Source of the DNA: Megamerina dolium
Taxonomy: Eukaryota > Arthropoda > Insecta > Diptera > Megamerinidae
Direction: 5' to 3'
DNA length: 64,000 nt
NCBI GenBank assembly: GCA_963854835.1
Contig: OY978526.1
Coordinates: 75,798,418-75,862,417 of the forward strand
How positions within the stretch are numbered: the first letter of the stretch is position 1; each line of letters opens with the position of its first letter. The notes under the pieces were generated by a model. That model ran no database searches. It was given only the letters and a program-made list of their open reading frames with translations, and was not told the DNA's origin. A program made the position numbers and the translations under genes. Shown here one piece after another: positions 47,250 through 58,600 of the stretch.

Positions 47250-48640
47250 TACTAGAGGATGTACAATAGACCCCAATGGTTGCGGTACAGTAGGGGAATA
47301 TCCTCAACCCTTACATCCTAATCCTAGTCCTACGGTCTAATAACTTTTAAGGATATTTTAAAAGGGGTACACTAAATAATATTTTTTTTTTTGTGAACCT
47401 TTAATGTATTTTTTTTTTCAAATTTTATTTCCACATAAATTGCATTTCACACTTATTAGTATTGTTGTATATTGCTAAATATTATATATATATATTTTAA
47501 TTGTATCTCTTTTATGAAGTCAGAAGTGAGAAAAAATTCTTTTATATTTCTATTTTTTGTTTTGTTTTTTTTTTTCTCTCTCATTGAACTTATATGTTTA
47601 TAATTAAATTATGTTAATTTTATTATTATGTAGATTCATTTTTTTTATATTCTCATTTATTTCATTTATCGTTTCAAATAATAAATAAATTTATATATTG
47701 ATTTATTACATTATTATTATTATGCATTTCAGTGTGAGAGGAGCAAGTTTCGTATCTGTATACGTATGCATGTATGTATGTATGTGTTGTAAGTATGTGT
47801 AAGTATATAAATAACTATTTACAGATATTAAACAAGAACAATAAAAAAAAGTATTTAAAAATGACAAATAAATAAAATCACAAGAATTTTGAAAGTCGGA
47901 AACTTTCATAAAATTTTTAGATGAAACATTCTTTTTGTTTTTTTAGTATCTTACTTTTATTCTACATTGTCTGGGTATATAATGAAGTGTATGCGCAAAA
48001 TATTTTGCAATTCAAAAAAAATATTATTGGCGAAAATATGAAATCTCAGGTGCTTTATTATAATATAATATAACTATATATGTATATTTTTTTGTAGGTA
48101 TATACGAGTATATATGTATGTATGTATGTGTGTGTACGTTAGTTATGTTAGTTTTTCAAAAACACCATCACAACAAACAATCTAATATAAAAATGAATTA
48201 ATTAAAAATTATCTATTTCAATACAATTTTCATTTCATTATCATTATTATTATTATTTTTGTTTTAAAAAAAAGGCGTATGTGGATGTATTACATTTAGA
48301 GATGTTGTTGCACAATAAATGTACACATATGTATGTATGTATGAGGAGAAAGAAAATTTTAACCATGCGAGAATCATTTAAAATTGTATTTTTTATCATT
48401 ACTTTGGCATTTGTTGATCGATTCGCAAATAGTACATATCGTTAGAAATGTATCGATAAGCAGTGCATTTGCTTCTTAGTCATCATTCCAAGTTCAAATT
48501 TGGCAAATGATGTTAGTAACTCAGAGTTATACCACCCTAATAAATATTTTTTTTTTTCATATAATTAAAGCCTTCAAAAATTCTTGACACTTTCGTGATG
48601 AAGCGATTTTATTATTATTATTATTATTATTATACAGACT
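47250..48640. other. AT-rich stretch with microsatellites
   Basis: It contains (ATGT)n tracts near 47767 and 48114, an (ATT)n tract near 48612 and poly-T runs. No gene is seen. Confidence 0.5.
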
Positions 48641-48690
48641 ATTCAATGCACTGCGACCTAAAAAATATCTTTTGTGCGCCTATTGCCCAA

Positions 48691-49640
48691 CTAAAAAAAT
48701 TCTTGACTATTTATAAATCTTATAATTGCTGTGGGCTTGATTTTACCTATGTGGTTTGGAGTCAAGATTCCGTTATGTAGATAACCAAGTCTACGTCTTG
48801 CCACCGCTGGGCAATTGCATAGAATATTTTCCGATGTTTCCTGCTCCTCATGACAGAGTCGACTGTCATCGATTTCTACCACACCTATTTTCTTCATATG
48901 GTAGTTGAGTCTACAGTGCCCAGTGAGCAGCTTTGTGTAGAGTTTTATGGCATTTCTGCAGAGGTTAAGAACAGCATCCACCTTAAAATGTGTGGAATGA
49001 ATAAGTCCCTTCGACTGCCTTATCGTGCTGGGGGGCCGCCCACCGCCAATAGCAGACTGTGAACAACGGCTCCCTAGATCCGCTCGCGCCACTTTGGCGC
49101 AGCTGAGGTCTGGATGGAGTGTCTATCTCAACTACTATATGCACCGGCTGGCCGATACAATTCCTGATAGATGCCCGCGGTGCCGGCAAAGCCCGCACGA
49201 CACTCGTCATCTTTTCGCCTGCCCCAAAAGGCCCACCAATCTGACCCCTTCTGCGCTGTGGACGCACCCCCTGGAAGCTGCCATCTTCCTGGAACTGGTG
49301 GACGTGAACACCAACACCCTAACAACATAAACCTTCGTGATTTCGAAATCGTCGTCTGTCTGTTACAACAACAATAAATGCCGTATGCCCGTTTGAGCTC
49401 TCCAGTAGATCCGTTTCTCCCTCTCACATATCTAGTTGTTTATGAAACTGTTTGAAACCTCGCAGAAAGACTCTGGTCCAATGAAAGGAGTGCTTGCGCC
49501 TTCATTTGTAAGGGACTCGGCCATTTCGTTTGCCTCGTGTCCGTCATATCCCGGCACCCACATGAGGGTGACAGGATTCTTTGCTGCCAGGGCATTGAGA
49601 AGTGATTTAATAAAATTGTACAAAATTATTCTACAACAAT
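48691..49640 (-). pseudogene. LINE remnant (RNase H and C-terminus) split by another LINE
   Basis: The minus strand first reads an RNase H C-terminal block (NPVTLMWVPGYDGHEANEMA, then EGASTPFIGPESFC) at 49623-49432. After an interruption it continues with KLYTKLLTGHCRLNYHMKKI, then RLCHEEQETSENILCNCPA, at about 48940-48760. This is the usual order of an I/R1-type LINE ORF2 C-terminus. The interruption (about 49025-49380) is a plus-strand fragment of a different LINE. Confidence 0.75.
49025..49380 (+). mobile_element. 5'-truncated Jockey-type LINE fragment nested in another LINE
   Basis: The intact C-terminal frame reads RRPPP-type 'LGGRPPPIADCEQRLPRSAR', then TLAQLRSGWSVYLNYYMHRL and CPRCRQSPHDTRHLFACP, with stop TAA at 49328-49330. 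A short 3' UTR ends in 'tacaacaacaataaa'. The frame is undamaged over about 100 codons, so the insertion is younger than the host LINE. Flanks 'tgccttatcg' and 'tgccgtatgc' could be a weak target duplication. Confidence 0.75.
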
Positions 49641-49649
49641 TTTAAATTC

Positions 49650-52300
49650 TATTCAAAATTATATAGAAATTATACGATTTATTTCATGCGATAATTTTTA
49701 TTTTCATATAATTTAGACTAGGTACGACTTTAAACTGCTATAAAATTGATATTTATGAATTTAATCAGACACTTGAAAAGCAAGTTTTTAGATTTTTTGA
49801 GCGCTTCAACTCTGTGAAAAAAAAAAATTCAATTAGGGTGATACAACTCTGGGTTGCTGAGTCCATTTGTCAACGATCTTGGAGATCAATGATGTCTGAA
49901 AAACAAATGTAATGCTGATCGATATATTTTTAACGATATACAATTTTTGGAAATCGATTATCAAAAGACAAAGTTATATAAATATCGTATTGGATGTTTT
50001 TCGCATGACCAAAAAAGCGTTTTCTCAAGCTATGCTTTCAAATAAAAGATCGATACTAAAAATGTAATTCTCTAATATGAGGCGTGGCCCAAACTAAAAT
50101 GTGTTCTACGGTAGTTCGTAAAATGATCTCGTGGACCATATGATATTAGTGCGAGAAAAAATTGAGCCATTGTTGCAGAATATAGTGTGTGCAAAAATTC
50201 GGTCCTATTATAAAATAATTATGTTGCTTTAAAAGAGGCCTCAATTACACTGTCCAAATAGCGCAAATATCGCGTGCAACACAAATCAATAAAATAAGAG
50301 TTTGCTTTCAATTCCATCGGTGATGCTCAGACGATAGGCCTTGATCAATTTAGCAATTTGTTGAAGCAATCGTATTTCAATGTTACAACACTCATAGGTA
50401 AAATTGTGATCGTTTGATATTTTAAAGAGTAAATATCATCTGCAGCTATTATTTTTTTATATATTTCAGTTCCAGTAGGAATGGGTATTTTTTACATAAA
50501 ATTTCTTACGTATCAGAGAAAATTTGAGGTCGTATTCGTGTTCAACATTTCAAAATATTGCCTATATGTCTTGTCGTATGCCGAGTCGTACCCTCGTTGT
50601 TTGTTTTGAAGAAATATCAATTCCTTTTTTGTTATTACTGTAGAAGTGAATGTTAGCGAATTTTTACTCAAATTTCAATATTAAAGCATCTGCTGGCTAT
50701 AAAACATTTTTTAAATGATCAAATAGAATTCTTTTTACACCAACACACCTTACAAAGTATAGCAACTATGTATATTTTTTGCACAATTAGAAACTTGAAT
50801 GCTTGACAATTGAAAACAGAAGTGAACAGAGAATACAAAATGCTGCTGTATGCAGATTTTAAAATTCAATCATTTGAAAAGGAAACACCAAATAAATATA
50901 TTCTACCAATTGGCCACAAAAATAGTAGAAAATGGAAAACAAGGAGAACGTAATAGAGCAAAATCTAATGGTGCTAGTATGCATTCGCCCTTAATTGCAA
51001 ATTAAAAAGAAAAATAACGTTACAATAGAAACTATCAATGTCGAAATACCGAATAATACCGGGCAATCCAATTAAAAGAATAATAGAAATAGAACAATTT
51101 CGATAAATGAATTCGACTGTAGCTAGTAAATTCATAGCACATTTGCATCCAAATACCTTTCAGCGGCAGGTCTTTATATGGGGCGAAGAGTGCATTCGTC
51201 TAAATTTCTTCAATAAATTTGAATGTGGATCAATGTTGATTTTAGCTTTTACCTAATTGTCATCGTTTAATCGAACAATCTAATTAATCAAATATGAAAT
51301 TATTCGCATAATCATGATTTTAATTAGTCGATTATTAGGGTTTCCTTAAATATATTATAAGCAGGAGCCCGATCAATTAAAATCTTTAAAATAGAAGATT
51401 TTTGAAGTTATTTTCGAAGTTTTGAAAAAAAAAAATCCAATAATAAATGAAAAAACCGGACATTTTTTTTTTCTAGTACAATAATAACAGTTAAACTATT
51501 AAAGATGAAAAAGCCTGAAATTTGCATAATTTCGAATATGTTTCAAACTTTACAGGCTCTTCAGGCGTCATCTGACATTTAACTCATTCGAACATTAGTG
51601 CTGGTGAATATGATTATGGTAATGGTATAATCGATATCACTTGACATATTTTAAGATAGTTTTACATAAATTGCAGACAATAAAACAATGGGAAATTTTT
51701 TATTATATGAAAATTAAGATGAAATAGATGTACCGAATCAATTAAAATTAAATGGTAAATGAAGTATCACTTTTATCGAAATAGCATTTTTAGTGTCAAT
51801 ATCTCATTTTTCGAAAATCTGATCCCTACACATATGTACAAACTTCATGAAATCGATAAACTTCTTCATTGTCACTAAAATATTTTCCATTTTATTAAAT
51901 AATCTTCTTACCTTTAACAAGAAAAATATGCAAAGAATAGCGTTATAATCAAAATGTTTAGAAATATTTACTGCGAAATGTCAAAACTTTGAAGAAACGT
52001 CAAGCGCGAAATGTTTGTTGTGGACTGGCCCGCCTGAAAAACCTGGTGTGAAGCTTCAGCATTATCTTTCAACTTTAAATCGGTCGTTCGTCGTTAGGGC
52101 GATATTATGCAAGCACTCACAGTCTCGAGATGTTGTTTGTAATATAAAATGCACATTTGGGGGATTGCATAAAATGGTAATATCCTCTCACAGACAGTCA
52201 CGAAATGCATGGACAATCAGTAAGCCATTCACAGATTCACAAATTTTATAACAAAAATGCTTCTTCTTCCCTTAACCCCTTTATTTCATGTAACGTCGTT
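49650..52300. other. Gene-free AT-rich stretch
   Basis: No supportable gene. Around 51260-51345 there is 'aattaatcaaatatgaaatt' and similar motifs resembling the AT-rich half of the element at 40505-41118, probably a third, decayed copy. Confidence 0.45.
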
Positions 52301-52315
52301 TTACGCACCTCTCCT

Positions 52316-52514
52316 GTGTAACGTCAGGTCACTTATGTCCGACTCTTAAAAATTACATAAATGAGCTAAAAAAATTGGAAAACATTCACGAAACTTTATT
52401 GAGGATTTTATTTTAAGTATCAATCGCTATATTACCGATTTTTTAATTTGTTTAAACAACCAAAAACGTGGAAAATGCCAGTTTCGGCACGGCACAAGTC
52501 ACCCGACGTTACAC
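52316..52514. mobile_element. MITE-like element with about 24-bp inverted ends
   Basis: The left end (gtgtaacgtcaggtcactta) and the reverse complement of the right end (gtgtaacgtcgggtgacttg) match at about 21 of 24 positions. TTAA tetranucleotides lie just outside both ends (about 52272 and 52516), and a partial extra copy of the terminus (tgtaacgtcgttttacgc) lies at about 52290. TTAA flanks would fit a piggyBac-type relative, but this is tentative. Confidence 0.5.
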
Positions 52515-52863
52515 GTTAAGGTTTAAATTAAGCACAATGACTGTTAACGGGCCTTATGTTTAGTTTTAGTTTGTTTTTAGCCAGCACTGCTACACATCAA
52601 AAATAATAGATATAAAAAGAATTAAATTCCAGTGGGAACCATTTCAAGGTTCTTATGAAGTAATGTATTCTGTCTTTCTGATTTTGTAAGGGAAGTCGTA
52701 AGCATGCCCAAAATAATATATTCCTAAGGGACAAAATGAACATATTCCATTATGACTTCCAAAAATAAACTAAGTGGAATGCGGCTTTACAGGTACTCTT
52801 TGCAAATTACAAACGACACTTGTAACGAATGATAATACCCTTCCAAATGTTCGCTATTTTGTA

Positions 52864-53435
52864 AGTGCCTGTTCACATTTGGCTTGCCCAGACGCAACTG
52901 TGCGAGCGAGATAGGTAGAAAAGTAGGCAGTAAGAAAGTGATGGAAATCCAATCCAATATTAAAAATCGGCGCAACGACCTATGTTCTATGTCCAAAGTG
53001 TTCCGATTATGACAACTATGCTCACAAATTTTTGAACGTTGCAGCGATAACATCAATAAGAAGCGTTCTATATTATGGTTGTGCGATTAATTGTTTGTTC
53101 AAAAAGTCTGATTATTCAAATTATTCGACAAATCAATTCGCTTGATCAAAATTATGATTTATCAAAATTGAAATTATTCGATTAATCAGAATTTTTATTA
53201 ATCGCAACCATTTTCATGTTTATTTTTTCTTTATTTATGAAATATTTGAAATATTATCAATATTTTGAAAATTTTTTTAGAATAATTTCTATTTTGAATA
53301 ATCAAAATCATGATAATTCGATTAATTTCATATTTGAATAATCAATATTTCTGAACAAACGATTAATTGCACAGCCCTACGTTATTCCAAAATTCCAATT
53401 CCACTGTAGCATTTTATTTGAAATAAAAGCGGCGA
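52864..53435. mobile_element. Non-autonomous DNA element, copy 2
   Basis: A close copy of 40505-41118 in the same orientation, from 'agtgcctgttcacatt' on. It differs by a roughly 17-bp internal insertion (atgatttatcaaaatt), a deletion near 'ggaaatccaatcc', one in the AT-rich part, and loss of the right terminus. Confidence 0.75.
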
Positions 53436-53640
53436 TTTAATTTAAGAGATGCTTCAAATTCAGATAAATTATTTTAAAAATTCTTTAGGTTTCAGAGAAA
53501 ATTTAGACTTTCGATAAAATCTGTTATACATACATATTGTTCTAACAGAATTATATAAAAATTTTTGGTATTCTATCAGTCTTATCACTTTAAAATGGTA
53601 AACCGATAAATAGCGTAAAGCAATACCAAATTTTAACGAT

Positions 53641-53700
53641 CTATCGTATAAAATCCGATAATTAGAGTTTATCGTATAATTATCGGATTTTATATGATAG
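53641..53700. repeat. Strong hairpin, 23-bp arms
   Basis: Bases 53641-53663 and 53678-53700 are reverse complements with one mismatch, separated by a 14-base loop. The hairpin sits 10 bp before a TIR element. Confidence 0.85.
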
Positions 53701-53710
53701 ACATCGATTC

Positions 53711-53912
53711 TGCTGCAACTAGCCACCGACGTAAAAACGTAGAACGTGTCAGCTGACACGACCTATCTTATGGGAATGTCGTGTTAACGAAAACTCACCA
53801 CCGTATGACGGTGACGTAGACGTTGCTCGTAGCGGAGAAAATCAATGCAATTTTGTATGTTCTTACGTACGGGCGGTACGTACGTACGCTACGTCGGTGG
53901 CTAGTTGCAGCA
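53711..53912. mobile_element. 202-bp MITE with perfect 23-bp TIRs
   Basis: Bases 53711-53733 (tgctgcaactagccaccgac, gta) are the exact reverse complement of 53890-53912. The interior contains a 16-bp palindrome (cgtgtcagctgacacg) at about 53745 and 'acgtacg' repeats. It has no coding capacity. Confidence 0.85.
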
Positions 53913-53919
53913 TTCGTAA

Positions 53920-55000
53920 TATGGGATAACAGAATTCAAACATTTCGCGATTTTCATATAAATTCATAATAGCGGGTTTGTATTATATTTTGTTTACCAG
54001 TGGTCGTATTTTCTGAAAAGAGAGCATATAGAATTACATGCGACACATTTCAATCGGTGTCGCATGTTTGTAAATATTACTAAAGTTTGCACCCTAGCAT
54101 AGAAAATAAACTACGTTGAAATGGAGAATCAAGAGAATGCGATTCGTAACAGGGCATTCCACGCACTTTATTTTAGTAAGGGATCACGGATGTATGCCTA
54201 ATACAATTTGTACTTTCAGTAAACATGCTTACATAAAGCGGCCAAACCTTAACAAAAGTGAGAGGTTTGGAAGGGAACGTAGACGGGCTTGCCGATGAAA
54301 AATAAGGGTATAATGAATTATGTCATGCTGTCGTTTCTCACGAGGATGGTTTACTTGAATTTGTATAAAATAATTGATTCATTAGACGACTTTTAGCTTC
54401 AGCAGCTCATCAGGGCCGTATAACGTTCATTGAGTTGGAAAATGATTTAATCCAAATAACAATTCATAGTTTTTTCTTTCTATATCTTTAATTATTTTTA
54501 ATGTATATTTGTGAAAGTAAATATCATCAGTTTCTGTATCTCACACTGGTTCATACGGTTTCGAACAGGGCATATGAATGCATGATATTTATAATCACTG
54601 TTGTGTTCTAAAGAAACATAAATTTTGAAAAATTGTCAAAAATCAACGGCGAAAATGATCGAAAAGTAAATACCGAAGAAGAATTAGTAAGAAAAGAAGC
54701 TACAAATTGAAACATTTGGTGTTCTTTTCGATAATAATAATTAGTAAATAAAAATTTTTGTATATTTTTGTATATATTTGCTCCCAGCAAACAAAGGTCA
54801 ATTAAGGTATTTCTGTAAAAAGTTGAAGTTAAAAATATTTGCAGGAAAACAAAAACGACAAACTCAATTTCACACACGATTTTTTTTCTTCTTTCTTCTG
54901 ATTTTGTTTAAATATTCAAAACAGCGCACAACATCACACATAAATCAACAACAACAGCATTAGATATCACTTGTTGTTGTTGATCGAATTTTACTCCTAC
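53920..55000. other. Gene-free AT-rich stretch
   Basis: No gene recognised. Confidence 0.45.
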
Positions 55001-55682
55001 CTATAAATATGTATGTATTTTCATTCTTTGTTTTTACTATTTATTTAATTCGTTCTTCGACGTTGCACTCTAAAAACTTCTCCCGGCAATTCTCATATTC
55101 TCCAATCACACAAATCACACTAAATTCTCTGCATACACAAATCATTGAGTGCAAGCATGATTGAATGCAAACATGGCATTTTTGTTACGGTTGCCCCACC
55201 ATTGTCGATTATTTCTTTGTTGTTGATAATTTGTCGTCCTTTGGCGATTATACTTTTTTTTTTTTAATGATCATAATTACTTTTAAGTAGGTTTTAGTTC
55301 ATGAGATTACAATAAGTTTCTTCATTCTTTTTTTTTTTTTTTGTTTAATGTTAAATTTTTTGTTTTTTTTTTCTTTTAATTATATAAATTTTTAATCATC
55401 GGTATAATTGATTTAATAAACGATATTTATAAGGTTGTAGTTTCTGCCATACTCGTAACTGATGTCAGTGTTGGTGTTGACACCGTCGCTGACATTGCTA
55501 CCGCTGTTGTTGTTGTTGTTGTTGCCACTGCACTTTGTTTTGACATTATTTTTGTCGGTTTTTCTATTTTGTCTGCTTCTGTTATTTTGCTGCTGCTGCT
55601 TCTGCTGTTTGTGTATTCGGATACGATTGCTGTTGTTGTTGCTTGGGATGTGATGATGACGACGACGATAAAGGTGATAGCA
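55001..55682 (-). other. Probable 3' UTR of KCMF1 gene
   Basis: Sequence directly downstream of the KCMF1 stop codon, with poly-T runs and TTTATT (AATAAA on the minus strand) hexamers, for example near 55044. The long minus-strand ORF 55427-56089 overlaps here but is a repeat-driven shadow of the last coding exon. Confidence 0.45.
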
Positions 55683-58600
55683 CTACCTAGAATCTGGTAT
55701 TTGATTTGATGCTGACATTGTTGTTGCTGTTGCTGATGCAGTAGTTTGTTTGTATTTCTGTTGCTGTTGTTGCTGCTGTTGTGTTTGATGCTGTGAGCCA
55801 GCAGCCGCCGCAGCGCCACCAACCGGGGGAGGTGGAGGACGACCACGTCTTTCAATGCCTCGATCTGTTGTTGGCTTGGCGCCAACACCTGCACTTGCAC
55901 CTCCAACACCACCGCCACCACCACCACCACTTGCGCCACTGCTGGCGGAACTCGGTGATTTCTTTTTTGACGAATACACTTGTTGTTGCTGTTGCTGCTG
56001 TTGCGGTGGTTTATACTCCTCAACAAAATCCTCGGGTGAAGTTTGCTGCTGTTGATGTACCTGCTGGCATCCACCACTATCACCAACACTGGCCGCCTGT
56101 GCGGATGTGTCTGCTGATGTTGCTGTTGTTGAATTCTTATTTATTATCGTTTGTCGTCCATCGCTGGACGTTTTTCCATTATTTACATTATCACCACTGC
56201 TGGTATCATGCGACTCAGAACGCTTATCGTGTTCTGTGTCATTATCGAGCGTCACACAGGCCAATGTTGATAGTAGCAGTCCCTGCACAAACTGTGATCT
56301 GAAAGAATTCAAGCAAGAAGATGAAGAAAATGGCATACATAACAAAAAATATTTTACACAATTCCAATGCTTACCTATCAGCACGTTCTCTTTCCATTTT
56401 TGCCCATTCGACATCACTTAATGTTGGCTGCATAAATTTCGATAGCAAAAACTGTGATTGCCCATCAGCAGCACCACCACCACCACTGCCAGATACTGCA
56501 ACCGTGCCATTGAGCCCAGTAGCACTGCCGCCCGATACAACACCCAACACATTAATGCCACTGCCAATGTTGCTGTTGATACCAACACCACCGCCGCCGC
56601 TGCCACCACATGTAGGCTGTAGAAATGGACATGATGATAACAACATACCGTAATCATCGTTGACATTCATAAATGATGTGCTATTCAAAGTTACTTCTCT
56701 CGTATTTAGTGCATTAGCTGCTGCCAGACTCGATTGCGACTGTTGATTCGACGCTGAAGAGCTGACGGACCATTCGTTCGTACGGCAAGAGCCACCGCCA
56801 CTGCCACCATTTGCATTGCTTGAGCTACCCACTCCACCACTGCCACCGCCAGTCATTATTCCGCCGCTAATATTACTACCTCCGCTGCCGCCGCCACCAC
56901 CACTTATAACCTCCGCCATGGTTGCATTTGAATTTGACGATGATACCATGGGATGAGCACGTCGCGGCAAACGTTCCAACTGTTGGCGTGTTGCCTAAAA
57001 TGCAAATCATCAAATTGTTTATGCATTTTATACATATACGAGTATAATGTACATATGAGCATATGAATGTACAATTTTTATTTGTACAATGGCAATTATT
57101 GCAACAAAACATCACACATACTTACCGTAACTTGTTGACGTTCCAATTGTATTTGCATTTGCAGCTGCTGCAATTGGGAAGTTTGCGGTCCGCCACGTCG
57201 TACTCCCGACAATTGTGACAATAACTCTGCAATTGGATCAACAGATTCTCGTCCGGATGGAGATAACGCAGAAAGGCCACTCGACGAACTGAAATGCATG
57301 TTGGAACGGCGTGCACGTGGACCACCCAATGTACGTCCAGGTATGCGGCGTACACCACCACCATGCCTTATAGCGGATGGTTCGTCGTATAGCAAGAGTT
57401 ATGGACAATCCAATATATTTTTGACGAAAAAAAAAATTCAATACTAAAGAATACTTAGTGAATAATTAATTTTGAACATTAGCCGATTCCAAACGCTTGA
57501 ATTCGATCAATAGTGCTTTTTCCCAGCTTTGTCACAAAGCTCTTTTATGGCAAATGTGTAATACTGAAAAATAGACATTTGACAACTATTGTGACATCAC
57601 TTTTTCATGCCAATCTGTAGGTGCTATTGAAAAATTACCAATTAATTGTCGATTCGACACTGAAGGCAACTATTGTGGCATCGATTTTTCACACTAAGCT
57701 CCGTCAAAAGCGTGTTTAATACTATTGGTAAATTGTAAAGTGTAGGTAACTATTGATAAATTGCCGATCTGGCATGGCAGACAACTATCCATAGAATATG
57801 AGCGCCCATAAAAAAGGCGTCATAAAAGTGTGAAAGTAAAGAGCGTTCTAAGAGCGCTCCTAAATATGATTCTAAAATACCTTTAATGAGTCTGCGTAAC
57901 TGCTGTTCGATTATGCGCATTATTATTATTCGTTGGTTGCTCTCAACGAGCACACTGCATGTGTGAGAATAGGGAGATAGCTCTTAAAACATTTAAAAGT
58001 AAGCAAAGCTTTGTAGCTTCTATTTTATAACTCGAGAAAAGTCTTTTTCGAAAGTTTTTTAGAGTTCTTCCTGAAGGACCAGTTGGGTTTACAACTTAAT
58101 TCGGTTCGTTTTCAAGATGCTCTTGCAGAAACGTCATGTAGTTGGCATAAACAGCTGATTTTTGCATTGTTCAAAAGCTGTGACATTTGTTAACCATATT
58201 TAGTTTGTATTATATTGAGTTTTAAGCATAATTATTTTTTATTGCATTGAAAATGTCCGAATTTGCGTTAAGTTTTAATATTCTTTTAATTGGAAGAAAA
58301 TTGCAGCTGAAGCTGACTGCTTGTAGACGTTTATGGTGAATCTGTTCCAACAGACAAATCATGCAGAGTGGTTTCGATGATTCAAATGTGGTGATTTTAG
58401 TGTTAATGGCAAAGCTCGACGTGGTCAACCAAAAAAATTTTCAAGATGAAGAATTGGAGGATTTACTGAGTGAAGATTCGTGTCAAACGCAAGAAGAATT
58501 TGCAGAACCGTTGAGTCACTCAACAAGCCATTTCAAAACGCCTGATAGGCTTGAGAATGATCCAAAAGCAAGGACAACCACGTGCGAACAGTTGCTTCAA

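Noticed and set aside
55427..56089. 220-codon minus-strand ORF overlapping the last KCMF1 exon
   Set aside because: It is an alternative frame through CAG/GGN-type repeats; the frame joined to the upstream KCMF1 exons is the other one (stop at 55683).
55781..56653. Plus-strand ORFs rich in Pro, Leu, Cys or His opposite KCMF1
   Set aside because: Antisense readings of trinucleotide repeats; no independent evidence.
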